In this document: positions 1 through 6,978 of the stretch, in pieces
Layout of the letters: every line of letters starts with the position of its first letter
Position numbering within the stretch: position 1 is the first letter of the stretch
Assembly (NCBI GenBank): GCA_943324415.2
Contig: CALPLN020000053.1
Coordinates: 1 to 11,063 of the forward strand
DNA length: 11,063 bases
Direction: 5' to 3'
DNA from: Sediminibacterium ginsengisoli
GTDB lineage: Bacteria > Bacteroidota > Bacteroidia > Chitinophagales > Chitinophagaceae
Program-made: the position numbers and the translations under genes
Notes under the pieces: generated by a model
Databases searched by the model: none
Told to the model about the DNA's origin: nothing
The model's input: only the letters and a program-made list of their open reading frames with translations

Positions 1-2
1 GC

Positions 3-53
3 GCAGACGTTGATCCCGCCTATTTACGCAATCTAGTATCCTGTACCATCTAG
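3..53 (+). CDS. Possible 3' end of an upstream gene (very short, uncertain)
   Basis: The third forward frame is open from the window edge for 16 codons, reading ADVDPAYLRNLVSCTI, and ends at TAG (51-53). The codons are more GC-rich than the AT-rich stretch after the stop, which is what a gene end would look like. Frame 1 is also open for 11 codons, so the choice of frame is weak, and I do not recognise the peptide. If real, it ends about 60 bases before the thioesterase start. It could equally be non-coding sequence. Confidence 0.22.
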   Translation, partial: ADVDPAYLRNLVSCTI

Positions 54-55
54 TG

Positions 56-88
56 TTGTGGTAAAGAGGATAGTTAGTTGTACCTTCG
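56..88 (+). promoter_or_regulatory. Weak candidate promoter for the acyl-CoA thioesterase
   Basis: TACCTTCG at 81-88 matches the Bacteroidota -7 consensus TAnnTTTG with one mismatch. TTG at 56-58 could be the -33 element, but the 22-nt spacer is a little longer than the preferred 19-21. Transcription would start roughly 20 bases before the ATG at 115. Confidence 0.28.
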
Positions 89-114
89 TAGTCGATTTAA
101 AATAAATTGATACC

Positions 115-639
115 ATGGAAGCAAAAACAGCGTCAGCCTCTTACACTACAATGAATGAATTGGTTTTACCCAATGACACCAACACCCATGGCGACTTAAT
201 GGGAGGCAAACTCATGTACTGGATGGACATTGCAGCTTACCTTTCTGCGGCAAAACACTGTAATTCTGCAGCCATGACGGCATCAGTAGATAATATTAGC
301 TTTAAGACACCGATTAAATTAGGGAATGTAATTTGTATTGAAGCAAAAGTGACAAGAGCGTTCAACACCTCAATGGAAATTCACTTAAAAGTTTGGAACC
401 AAAATATCATTGCGCAAACAAGGGTGTTAAGTAACGAAGCCTATTTTACTTTTGTAGCACTAGACGACCAAAAGCAACCTATCAGTGTGCCGGGCATCAT
501 TGCAGAAACCGAAGAAGAAAAAAAATATTACGCTAGTGCTTTGAGAAGACGACAACTACGCCTAATCCTTGCAGGAAAAATGAAACCAGATGACGCTACT
601 GAATTGAAGGCGTTATTTATCAAAGAGGATGACGAATAA
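115..639 (+). CDS. Acyl-CoA thioesterase, hotdog fold (YciA/BACH-like)
   Basis: This 174-residue protein is a single-hotdog-domain acyl-CoA thioesterase, expected in the cytoplasm, hydrolysing acyl-CoA to free acid and CoA. The family signature lies near the N-terminus: PNDTNTHGDLMGG at residues 19-31, followed by the helix with WMDIAA (Asp38), which carries the catalytic acid in YciA/BACH enzymes. VDNISFKTPIKLGN at 58-71 matches the conserved strand that begins 'VD..F..P...G' in the family. The C-terminal tail from about residue 132 is charged and helical (EEEKKYY, then RRRQLRL) and probably caps the hexamer or lies on its surface. The ATG start gives a normal family N-terminus. The gene converges on the lysophospholipid acyltransferase, which also acts on acyl groups, but they are not co-transcribed. 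Substrate chain length cannot be read from the sequence. Confidence 0.9.
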   Translation: MEAKTASASYTTMNELVLPNDTNTHGDLMGGKLMYWMDIAAYLSAAKHCNSAAMTASVDNISFKTPIKLGNVICIEAKVTRAFNTSMEIHLKVWNQNIIAQTRVLSNEAYFTFVALDDQKQPISVPGIIAETEEEKKYYASALRRRQLRLILAGKMKPDDATELKALFIKEDDE

Positions 640-645
640 ATTTAT

Positions 646-664
646 AAAAAACAATTACTTTTTT
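646..664. terminator. Possible weak bidirectional terminator between convergent genes
   Basis: An A6 run (646-651) and a T6 run (659-664) flank a 7-nt loop in the 35-bp gap between two convergent genes. Read from either side this gives a weak A-U hairpin that itself supplies a U-run. There is no GC-rich stem, so function is uncertain. Confidence 0.22.
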
Positions 665-674
665 CCTAGTTCGA

Positions 675-1442
675 TTATTTTTCGATGACTTTCATTACAT
701 GGTGCTTACCCTTTAACATGTAGGATTTGCTTTGTTCAATAGCGTCGATTACTTGATCTAAAATTTCCTCTACCGAGGCCGAATAGTCAATCTCTAAAGG
801 CGCTTTGAATCTGATTGTCAAAGGGGTTCCTACTTTTTTATAAGTCAACCCTTTCTTAGTAAACGCACGCCAGAATCCATTGATCACGACAGGTACAACA
901 ATAGGATGGTTGTTCTTAATGATATGCGCAGTCCCTTTTCTGCCCGGGGCAAAGGGCTTAGTCGTTCCTTGTGGAAAAGTGATCACCCAACTATGTGCTA
1001 AAGCTTTATCAATTTTTTGTGTATCTACTACATCCCTTTGTCTTTGTACATCCTGCCCCTCAGCCCTCCAGGTTCTCTTTACAGTTAACGCACCACCTAA
1101 CTTAAATAATTTTGTAAGCCAGTTGTCATTCATGGTTTCCTCCGCTGCCACAAAATAGACATTGGTAAACGGATTTAATAAATAATAGGGAATCCCCAAT
1201 CGATTGAATTTTCTCCACTTAACCGCACAAAAAATATGCACAAAAGTAATCACGTCCGCAAAATAAGTCTGATGATTGCTCACAAAAAGCACATTGTGTT
1301 TTGGCAGTTGCTCAAGATGTTCAGTACCCTCAATATTCAATTTATTAAACAAAGCAAGCCCCGGATAGGTAAACAATCCTACGATTCCATAAATAATGGA
1401 ACGGAAAATTCTTATTTGCTTTAAATGATCTAATAAACGCAT
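675..1442 (-). CDS. PlsC-like lysophospholipid/1-acyl-glycerol-3-phosphate acyltransferase
   Basis: Members of this LPLAT/PlsC family transfer an acyl chain to lysophosphatidate or a related lysolipid at the inner face of the cytoplasmic membrane. I start it at ATG 1442 (255 residues); the frame also opens at a TTG two codons upstream. An N-terminal hydrophobic stretch (about residues 13-32) could anchor it. Motif I is SNHQTYFAD (55-63), motif II region GALTVKRT (117-124), motif III FPQGTT (156-161), and the motif IV-like segment PIVVPVVINGF (180-190). Two features are atypical. The catalytic His57 and Asp63 are separated by five residues instead of the usual four (NHx4D), and the Glu of FPEGTR is Gln. 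I recall this combination in other Bacteroidota proteins, so it may mark a subfamily and not decay, but I cannot check this here. The acyl acceptor is therefore unsure. The gene is divergent from the phosphatase at 1530. Confidence 0.85.
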   Translation of the reverse strand: MRLLDHLKQIRIFRSIIYGIVGLFTYPGLALFNKLNIEGTEHLEQLPKHNVLFVSNHQTYFADVITFVHIFCAVKWRKFNRLGIPYYLLNPFTNVYFVAAEETMNDNWLTKLFKLGGALTVKRTWRAEGQDVQRQRDVVDTQKIDKALAHSWVITFPQGTTKPFAPGRKGTAHIIKNNHPIVVPVVINGFWRAFTKKGLTYKKVGTPLTIRFKAPLEIDYSASVEEILDQVIDAIEQSKSYMLKGKHHVMKVIEK

Positions 1443-1493
1443 GTTCAATCTACTGATTTGACTCGCAATATACTACATAATCTCATAATAGAC

Positions 1494-1525
1494 TTGTCCT
1501 GTTTAAGTAACAAATTGTATCTTTA
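1494..1525 (+). promoter_or_regulatory. Candidate Bacteroidota promoter for the HAD phosphatase gene
   Basis: TATCTTTA at 1518-1525 matches TAnnTTTG except for the last base. TTG at 1494-1496 lies 21 nt upstream, within the usual -33 to -7 spacing. The -7 box ends only 4 bases before the ATG at 1530, so the transcript would be leaderless or nearly so. Confidence 0.42.
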
Positions 1526-1529
1526 AACA

Positions 1530-2189
1530 ATGAAAAAGACCGCCGTTATTTTTGATATTGATGGATTGTTAATCAATAGTGAGCCACTATGGAATAAAGC
1601 TGCCAATGAGATCTTTAGACAATACGGAATCAGTTTAACTGAAGCACAATACACGACTACCACTGGACTCAGATCCAAAGAATTTGTGGCACATTGGCTG
1701 CACGAATACAAAATACCTTCAACAGAATATAATAGAGCAGAACAAAGAGTCATTGATCAAGCCATGTTGTATATCGATCAAGAGGCAACATTGATGCCTG
1801 GAGTAGAACATATCTTTCAATTTTTTCTTGAAAAACAATTCAAAATAGGTCTTGCCACCTCCTCTCCTACTGCATTGATCGAATGGGTCAAAGACAAGCT
1901 AGGTATTCGCAGCTTGATTCATGCAAGTTGTTCAGCGCAGCATCTACCTTATGCCAAGCCACATCCACAGGTTTATTTAGATTGCGCAAGTGCTTTGCAT
2001 AGTTCCCCACTTGCTTGTATCTGTTTTGAAGATTCATTCTATGGCATGTTAGCAGCTAAATCAGCAAGAATGACTTGTGTGGTTGTGCCTGCTGCAGAAG
2101 CACTCAAACAAGAACATTGGGCAGCAGCAGATCTGAAGCTATCTTCATTACAAAATTTTGGTGCGCTTCATTTTGATATGCTTGCTTAA
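1530..2189 (+). CDS. hxpB: HAD-superfamily sugar-phosphate phosphatase, HxpB/YniC-like
   Basis: This is a 219-residue cytoplasmic HAD hydrolase of the beta-phosphoglucomutase-like class, predicted to dephosphorylate hexitol or hexose phosphates. HAD motif I is FDIDGLLINSEPLW (8-21), with nucleophile Asp9 and acid/base Asp11; motif II is the Ser in ATSSP (109-113); motif III is Lys143 in YAKPHPQVYLDCA; motif IV is the acidic pair Glu167-Asp168 in CFEDSFYG. The segments after motif I (TGLR, 45-48) and the run from LPYAKPHPQVYLDCA to the C-terminal KLSSL closely match what I remember of E. coli YniC/HxpB, which has almost the same length. The alpha-helical cap lies at about residues 18-90. It may be the first gene of a series with the polyprenyl synthase, 55 bp downstream. 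The substrate is inferred from family resemblance only. Confidence 0.88.
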   Translation: MKKTAVIFDIDGLLINSEPLWNKAANEIFRQYGISLTEAQYTTTTGLRSKEFVAHWLHEYKIPSTEYNRAEQRVIDQAMLYIDQEATLMPGVEHIFQFFLEKQFKIGLATSSPTALIEWVKDKLGIRSLIHASCSAQHLPYAKPHPQVYLDCASALHSSPLACICFEDSFYGMLAAKSARMTCVVVPAAEALKQEHWAAADLKLSSLQNFGALHFDMLA

Positions 2190-2244
2190 TTAAGCTAAAA
2201 AAAACACAACGCTTCCCCAAATACAAGTTAAATTGCATCCGTAA

Positions 2245-3207
2245 ATGGAATTAGCAAAAAAAGTCATTGGTAAAGAATTAGCGCATTTTGAAATACATTT
2301 CAAAGAAGCGGTCAAAAGCAGGGTTTCCCTACTTGACCGAATCATGCAATATATTGTCAAAAGAAAGGGCAAGCAAATGCGACCCATGTTTGTTTTGCTT
2401 TCTGCAAAGCTAAACGGAGAAATCAATGATGCTAGTTATCGTGCTGCTTCATTGGTTGAACTTTTACATACTGCAACCTTAGTACATGATGATGTGGTGG
2501 ATGATACATTAGAGAGAAGAGGCTTTTTTTCAATCAATGCTTTATGGAAAAATAAAATCGCTGTTTTAGTAGGCGATTATTTATTGTCTAAGGGGCTATT
2601 GCTTTCGTTGGAGAATAAGGATTTTGAAATATTGACCACCCTATCCAATGCTGTAAAAAAAATGAGCGAAGGGGAATTGTTGCAAATCGAAAAAACAAGA
2701 AATTTAAATTTCGACGAATCTGTTTATTATGAGATCATCAATGGGAAGACAGCTAGTTTGCTTTCCTCAAGTTGTGCTGCTGGCGCATGTTCCGTGACGC
2801 AAGACCAGACACAAATACAAAAGATGAAAGATTTTGGAGAATATGTAGGCATGGCCTTTCAGATAAAAGACGATTTGTTTGACTATGGAGACGAGTTGAT
2901 TGGCAAGCCAACTGGCAATGACATTAAGGAGAAAAAGTTAACCCTGCCACTTATTCATATTCTACAGAAATGTACACCCGCTTTAAAAAAAGAAATTGTA
3001 TACATTGTCAAAAACAACAACAACGACAAACGTAAAGTTAAATTTGTCATTGACCATGTCAAGCAATTAGGCGGTATTGAATACGCACAAGAAAAAATGA
3101 TTGAATACAGAGACAAAGCCTTGGTGGTATTGCATAGTTTTCCTCCATCCATTACAAGAGACGCATTAGAAGAATTAGTCCGCTACACAACTGACAGAAA
3201 ATATTAA
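2245..3207 (+). CDS. Trans-polyprenyl diphosphate synthase, long-chain (octaprenyl/heptaprenyl type)
   Basis: This 320-residue all-alpha prenyltransferase condenses isopentenyl diphosphate units onto an allylic diphosphate, most likely making the menaquinone side chain. Visible signatures are GKQMRP (42-47, diphosphate-binding Lys and Arg), the first Asp-rich motif HDDVVDD (81-87) followed by ERRG (90-93), NKIAVLVGDYL (103-113), the KT pair at 168-169, FQIKDDLFD (205-213) with the second Asp-rich motif, and GKPTGNDIKEKKLTLPL (220-236). The residues four and five before the first Asp motif are small (Ala77, Thr78) and not bulky aromatics. In this family that favours long products over C15 or C20, so an octaprenyl- or heptaprenyl-type enzyme is likely (inference). 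Its stop codon overlaps the recJ start by one base (TAATG). No separate strong promoter is visible in the 55-bp gap upstream, so it may be read from the phosphatase promoter. Confidence 0.92.
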   Translation: MELAKKVIGKELAHFEIHFKEAVKSRVSLLDRIMQYIVKRKGKQMRPMFVLLSAKLNGEINDASYRAASLVELLHTATLVHDDVVDDTLERRGFFSINALWKNKIAVLVGDYLLSKGLLLSLENKDFEILTTLSNAVKKMSEGELLQIEKTRNLNFDESVYYEIINGKTASLLSSSCAAGACSVTQDQTQIQKMKDFGEYVGMAFQIKDDLFDYGDELIGKPTGNDIKEKKLTLPLIHILQKCTPALKKEIVYIVKNNNNDKRKVKFVIDHVKQLGGIEYAQEKMIEYRDKALVVLHSFPPSITRDALEELVRYTTDRKY

Positions 3208-4913
3208 TGGAAAAACGCTGGCATATATTGGAAGCTGATCCAGCTAAAGTGTCTGCACTCCAAGCAGCACTTAAGATACACCCCATTCTGTGTGAATTAC
3301 TTGTACAAAGAGGTATTGAAGACTTTGATAAGGCAAAACAATTTTTCAGACCCTCCTTGGATGACCTACATGATCCATGGCTGATGAAAGACATGGACAA
3401 AGCTGTCAAAAGGATTACTAAAGCCTTTGAAGAAAATGAATCCATCATGGTTTTTGGCGATTACGATGTTGATGGAACAACGTCTGTTGCCACCTTATAC
3501 CAGTTTTTAAAAAATATTGGCCCAAACATTGATTTCTATATTCCCCACCGTTATAGAGAAGGATATGGTGTTTCAAAGATGGGCATTGATCATGCAAAAG
3601 CAACTGGAATCAGCTTAATCATTTCTGTAGATTGCGGCATTAAGTCCACCGAACTTATTGCCTATGCAAAAGAGCTGGGCATTGATTTTATTATTTGTGA
3701 TCACCATTTGCCCGATCCAATACTACCTCCAGCTGTTGCCATTTTGAATGCTAAGCAAATTGATTGCGGATATCCTTATAAAGAATTATGTGGCTGTGGC
3801 GTGGTCTTTAAATTGATCACAGCCCTTGCACAAACTTACCAGCTTCCTGATTCAAGTTTTTTAGAATATTTAGACCTTGTCGCAACCGCAATTGCGGCTG
3901 ATATCGTGCCATTGACAGACGAAAATAGAACGATGGCTTTTTTTGGTTTAGATAAAGTAAATGAAAATCCAAGTCACGGCATCTTAGCCTTATTAGAATT
4001 AGCGAAGCAAAATAGCCCAATACGTATTAGCAATTTGGTGTTTGCAGTTGCTCCAAGAATCAATGCAGCAGGCAGGATGGATGATGCCAAAAAAGCGGTA
4101 CAACTTTTTATCGAGAAAGAGTACCAGAGTGCTTTAGCGGTAGCTTCGTTATTACAACAAGATAATCTAGATAGAAGAGAAGCGGATAGCAGTATTTCTG
4201 AAGAAGCACTTGCAGAGATTGAGAATGATCCTGCGCATTTAACTAAAAGATCTACCGTTGTTTTTCAACCGCACTGGCATAAAGGTGTGGTAGGTATTGT
4301 AGCTAGTAGATTGATCGAAAAGCATTACAAACCCACTATCGTACTTACTCAGAATGGGGACATTGTATCAGGCAGTGCAAGAAGTGTACAGGGCTTTAAT
4401 TTATACGAGGCATTGCATGCCTGTAAGGAACACCTATTGGGTTATGGAGGGCATTTTGCTGCGGCAGGCATGACACTCTCGATTAGTCAATTGGAGCCCT
4501 TCAAGGAAGCGTTTGAAAAAGCAGTAGCAGAGCGAATCACACCTGATCAAATGGTTCCTGAGATTTTAATCAACGCAATGCTTCCTTTAGATCAAATTAG
4601 TATGCAATTTTTCCAAATCATTGCGCAAATGGAACCATTTGGTCCCGAAAATATGCGTCCTATCTTTTTAGCCAAAAATGTACGTGATACAGGCTATTCT
4701 AAATTGGTTAAGGAAGCGCATATTAGTTTCAACCTAACACAAGGCAATAATAGCGTAAGAGGTATTGGTTACAATATGCCGGAGAAAATTGACATTGTCA
4801 AGTCTGGCGACCCATTTGATCTTGTCTTTCAATTGCAATTGAATGAATGGCAGGGGACACAATCTGTGCAATTACAAGTGATAGACCTTAAAGCATCAAA
4901 GACAAATTCATAA
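3207..4913 (+). CDS. recJ: Single-stranded-DNA-specific 5'-3' exonuclease RecJ
   Basis: RecJ degrades single-stranded DNA 5' to 3' in RecF-pathway recombination, mismatch repair and base-excision repair. The 568-residue protein carries the complete DHH-phosphoesterase set: motif I GDYDVDGTTS (84-93; Asp85, Asp87, Asp89), motif II SVDCG (Asp142), motif III CDHHLP (164-169), and motif IV AADIVPLTDENR (230-241, Asp232). A segment PRINAAGRMDDA (283-294) follows. The DHHA1 part has GSARSVQGFNLYEAL (389-403) and GYGGHFAAAGMT (412-423), with the GGH motif that binds nucleic acid. The C-terminal 110 residues form the OB-fold-like domain. Length fits bacterial RecJ without extra domains. Its ATG overlaps the preceding stop codon, which points to translational coupling with the polyprenyl synthase, although the two functions are unrelated. 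A strong hairpin follows the stop. Confidence 0.97.
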   Translation: MEKRWHILEADPAKVSALQAALKIHPILCELLVQRGIEDFDKAKQFFRPSLDDLHDPWLMKDMDKAVKRITKAFEENESIMVFGDYDVDGTTSVATLYQFLKNIGPNIDFYIPHRYREGYGVSKMGIDHAKATGISLIISVDCGIKSTELIAYAKELGIDFIICDHHLPDPILPPAVAILNAKQIDCGYPYKELCGCGVVFKLITALAQTYQLPDSSFLEYLDLVATAIAADIVPLTDENRTMAFFGLDKVNENPSHGILALLELAKQNSPIRISNLVFAVAPRINAAGRMDDAKKAVQLFIEKEYQSALAVASLLQQDNLDRREADSSISEEALAEIENDPAHLTKRSTVVFQPHWHKGVVGIVASRLIEKHYKPTIVLTQNGDIVSGSARSVQGFNLYEALHACKEHLLGYGGHFAAAGMTLSISQLEPFKEAFEKAVAERITPDQMVPEILINAMLPLDQISMQFFQIIAQMEPFGPENMRPIFLAKNVRDTGYSKLVKEAHISFNLTQGNNSVRGIGYNMPEKIDIVKSGDPFDLVFQLQLNEWQGTQSVQLQVIDLKASKTNS

Positions 4914-4918
4914 AGCAA

Positions 4919-4953
4919 CAAAGACTAATTCATTTTTTATGAATTAGTCTTTG
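4919..4953. terminator. 15-bp perfect hairpin between convergent recJ and htpG
   Basis: Bases 4919-4933 pair perfectly with 4939-4953 around a T5 loop (4934-4938), giving a 15-bp stem 5 bases after the recJ stop. It lies between two convergent genes, so it probably ends transcripts from both sides. No long U-run follows the stem on either strand, so termination may rely on the stem or the structure may mainly protect 3' ends. The left arm resembles the last codons of recJ (4897-4911, 14 of 15 identical, offset 22 bp). Confidence 0.65.
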
Positions 4954-4996
4954 GCTTATTTAATCAAGATTGGATTCTAGCTTGTTTGAAACCTAC

Positions 4997-6883
4997 TTAT
5001 TTACTGGTTAACTCTACCGTACGATTGATAAAGCTAGTTAATTCGGCGCCCTTTAATAAGCCCTGAGACAACAAGGCCAAATCTGCTAAATTTCTAGCTT
5101 GTTTTTGTTGTTTATCTGTGTCCGTTTCTTTTAACAAGGTTTGATAGACAGGATGATTCCCGTTGATAGTCAATTGGACTTCGTCAGGCATTTGTGCATA
5201 AAATGCAGTCATTCCTCCGCCACCCATACCCGCCATATCTTTCATACGACGCATGAATTCCGGTCTTGTCGCAATCACAGGAGCCGCCTCTTTACTCAAT
5301 CCTTTAACTTCGATTGTTAAAGTAATTTCAGGCACATGGAATTCAAATAATTTTTTCGCTTGCTCCACCTCGTCATTCGTTAAAATTGAATCTACATTTT
5401 CTTGCTTGTCAATTAAATTATCAACCACATCTGCGTCTACACGAACAAACTGCACTCCTTCCCATTTCATCTCTACGTTATTGATGAAAGCCGCATCCAC
5501 CATTGTTTCTAGCTTAATTACTTTGTAGCCCTTACCTGCTGCTGCTTGAATGAATGCGTCCTGTTGTATTGGATTGGTGGTATACAACAATACTTGTTTT
5601 CCCTCTTTGTTCTTTTGAGTTGCCTCTGTTGTTGTCTTATACTCATCTAAAGTATAGAACTTACCCGCTTCAGCAGCATCTTCTAAGATCAAAAATTTAT
5701 TCGCCTTTTCTAGGAATTTGTCGTCAGTAATCATGCCATATTTTACGAACAATCCTAAGCTCTCCCATTTTTGTTCAAATGATTTTCTGTCATTATTGAA
5801 AATCTCTTCTAATTTGTCTGCCACTTTTTTAGTGATATGCGCATTGATTTTTTTCACATTCGGATCGCCTTGCAAATAACTTCTACTTACATTCAATGGA
5901 ATATCTGGACTGTCAATAACACCGTGTAATAACATTAAAAATTCTGGAACGATATCTTTCACTTCATCCGTTACAAATACCTGATTGCAATACAACTGAA
6001 CTTTATCCTTTTGGATCTCATAGCTCTGCTTGATCTTAGGGAAGTATAATATGCCCGTTAAATTGAATGGATAGTCTACGTTTAAATGGATCCAGAATAA
6101 AGGCGTTTCGCCAAATGGATATAACTCCTTGTAAAAATTTTCATAATCTTCTTTCGTTAAATCAGCCGGCTTTCTAACCCAAATTGGATTTGTATTGTTA
6201 ATTGGCTTTTCTATTGGTTTGTTTTCATCAGATGCTGTCGCGTCTTCTCCTTCTTTGATTTCAACCGCTGCTTCATTTGCATCCTTAAAAAAGATGGCTA
6301 CAGGTAAAAATTTACAGAATCTATCCAAGATCGATTTCACCCTTGATGGTTCTAAAAATTCTTTACTTTCTTCATTGATGTGCATCACGATTTTAGTACC
6401 ACGATTGCTGTAGTCGACTTCATACAATTCATAACTTGGACTACCATCACAACTCCAGAATACACCCGGTGCATCAGTATGGCTCTTGCTATAGATATCT
6501 ACTTTATCACTCACCATAAATGAACTATAAAATCCAAGACCAAAGTGTCCAATAATACTCGCATCTTGGTATTTAGTCACAAATTCCTCGGCACCACTAA
6601 ATGCCACTTGATTGATGTACTTATCCACTTCTTCGGCAGACATACCCACCCCGTTATCAATAATAGAAATTGTTTTTTCTTTTGCGTCCACAATCACGTC
6701 CACTCTTAAGTCCCCAATCGCTCCCTTTACTTCGCCTTTAGAACTTAGGGTTTTTAACTTCTGAGCCGCATCCACCGCATTACTTACCAATTCACGAACA
6801 AAAATCTCATGATCGCTATAAAGGAACTTTTTAATGATGGGAAAAATGTTCTCCGTCTGAACTCTTATTTGACCTTTTTGCAT
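4997..6883 (-). CDS. htpG: Molecular chaperone HtpG (bacterial Hsp90)
   Basis: HtpG is the cytosolic, homodimeric, ATP-driven bacterial Hsp90 that remodels client proteins. At 628 residues it has the usual length. The N-terminal GHKL ATPase domain shows ELVSNAVDA (31-39, Glu31 and Asn35), IIDNGVGM (74-81, Asp76) and the lid motif IGHFGLGFYSS (111-121), where His replaces the Gln found in E. coli. A short charged linker (about 206-232) leads into the middle domain, beginning near NPIWVRKPADLTKEDY (232-247). Its conserved PLNVSRSYLQ (329-338) contains the Arg334 that contacts the ATP gamma-phosphate. The C-terminal dimerisation domain includes a Met- and Gly-rich loop (MRRMKDMAGMGGGGM), probably the flexible amphipathic client-binding segment. 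The ATG at 6883 follows a strong promoter, so htpG is probably its own transcription unit although it lies 95 bp downstream of the DUF5689 gene on the same strand. Confidence 0.97.
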   Translation of the reverse strand: MQKGQIRVQTENIFPIIKKFLYSDHEIFVRELVSNAVDAAQKLKTLSSKGEVKGAIGDLRVDVIVDAKEKTISIIDNGVGMSAEEVDKYINQVAFSGAEEFVTKYQDASIIGHFGLGFYSSFMVSDKVDIYSKSHTDAPGVFWSCDGSPSYELYEVDYSNRGTKIVMHINEESKEFLEPSRVKSILDRFCKFLPVAIFFKDANEAAVEIKEGEDATASDENKPIEKPINNTNPIWVRKPADLTKEDYENFYKELYPFGETPLFWIHLNVDYPFNLTGILYFPKIKQSYEIQKDKVQLYCNQVFVTDEVKDIVPEFLMLLHGVIDSPDIPLNVSRSYLQGDPNVKKINAHITKKVADKLEEIFNNDRKSFEQKWESLGLFVKYGMITDDKFLEKANKFLILEDAAEAGKFYTLDEYKTTTEATQKNKEGKQVLLYTTNPIQQDAFIQAAAGKGYKVIKLETMVDAAFINNVEMKWEGVQFVRVDADVVDNLIDKQENVDSILTNDEVEQAKKLFEFHVPEITLTIEVKGLSKEAAPVIATRPEFMRRMKDMAGMGGGGMTAFYAQMPDEVQLTINGNHPVYQTLLKETDTDKQQKQARNLADLALLSQGLLKGAELTSFINRTVELTSK

Positions 6884-6900
6884 AGTTATATCGTTTGAAC

Positions 6901-6930
6901 CAAATATAACAAACTAAGGACCAAATTCAA
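6901..6930 (-). promoter_or_regulatory. Consensus Bacteroidota promoter for htpG
   Basis: On the minus strand TATATTTG (6908 down to 6901) matches the -7 consensus TAnnTTTG exactly. TTG (6930 down to 6928) lies 19 nt upstream, the preferred spacing to the -33 element. The -7 box ends 17 bases before the ATG, so the leader would be roughly a dozen bases, with no Shine-Dalgarno. This is the clearest promoter in the window. I see no CIRCE-type inverted repeat, so heat regulation is not evident from the sequence. Confidence 0.75.
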
Positions 6931-6978
6931 GCTTCTGCCAAGCTGACAAATAAGCTCGTTGAAATAGACCAAAAACAG

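Noticed and set aside
880..1158. Open frame of 92 codons on the plus strand, antisense to the acyltransferase
   Set aside because: It lies wholly inside the acyltransferase gene, which carries clear family motifs. The antisense peptide shows no recognisable domain and no promoter of its own.
1443..1448. TTG start two codons upstream of the acyltransferase ATG
   Set aside because: ATG at 1442 is immediately downstream, and the extra two residues add nothing to the family N-terminus.
2184..2195. Perfect 12-bp palindrome GCTTAATTAAGC at the phosphatase stop codon
   Set aside because: It is AT-rich, has no loop to form a hairpin, and has no partner copy nearby. Short AT palindromes arise easily by chance in this base composition.
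5253..5528. Open frame of 91 codons on the plus strand, antisense to htpG
   Set aside because: It is fully covered by the conserved HtpG C-terminal region. The Ser-rich, low-complexity peptide is what a reverse-strand reading of a charged protein produces.
6928..6945. Repeated CAAGCT/AAGCTT words upstream of htpG as a possible operator
   Set aside because: Arms are only 5 bp around a 5-bp centre, and they overlap the -33 element. This is not long or symmetrical enough to claim a regulator site.
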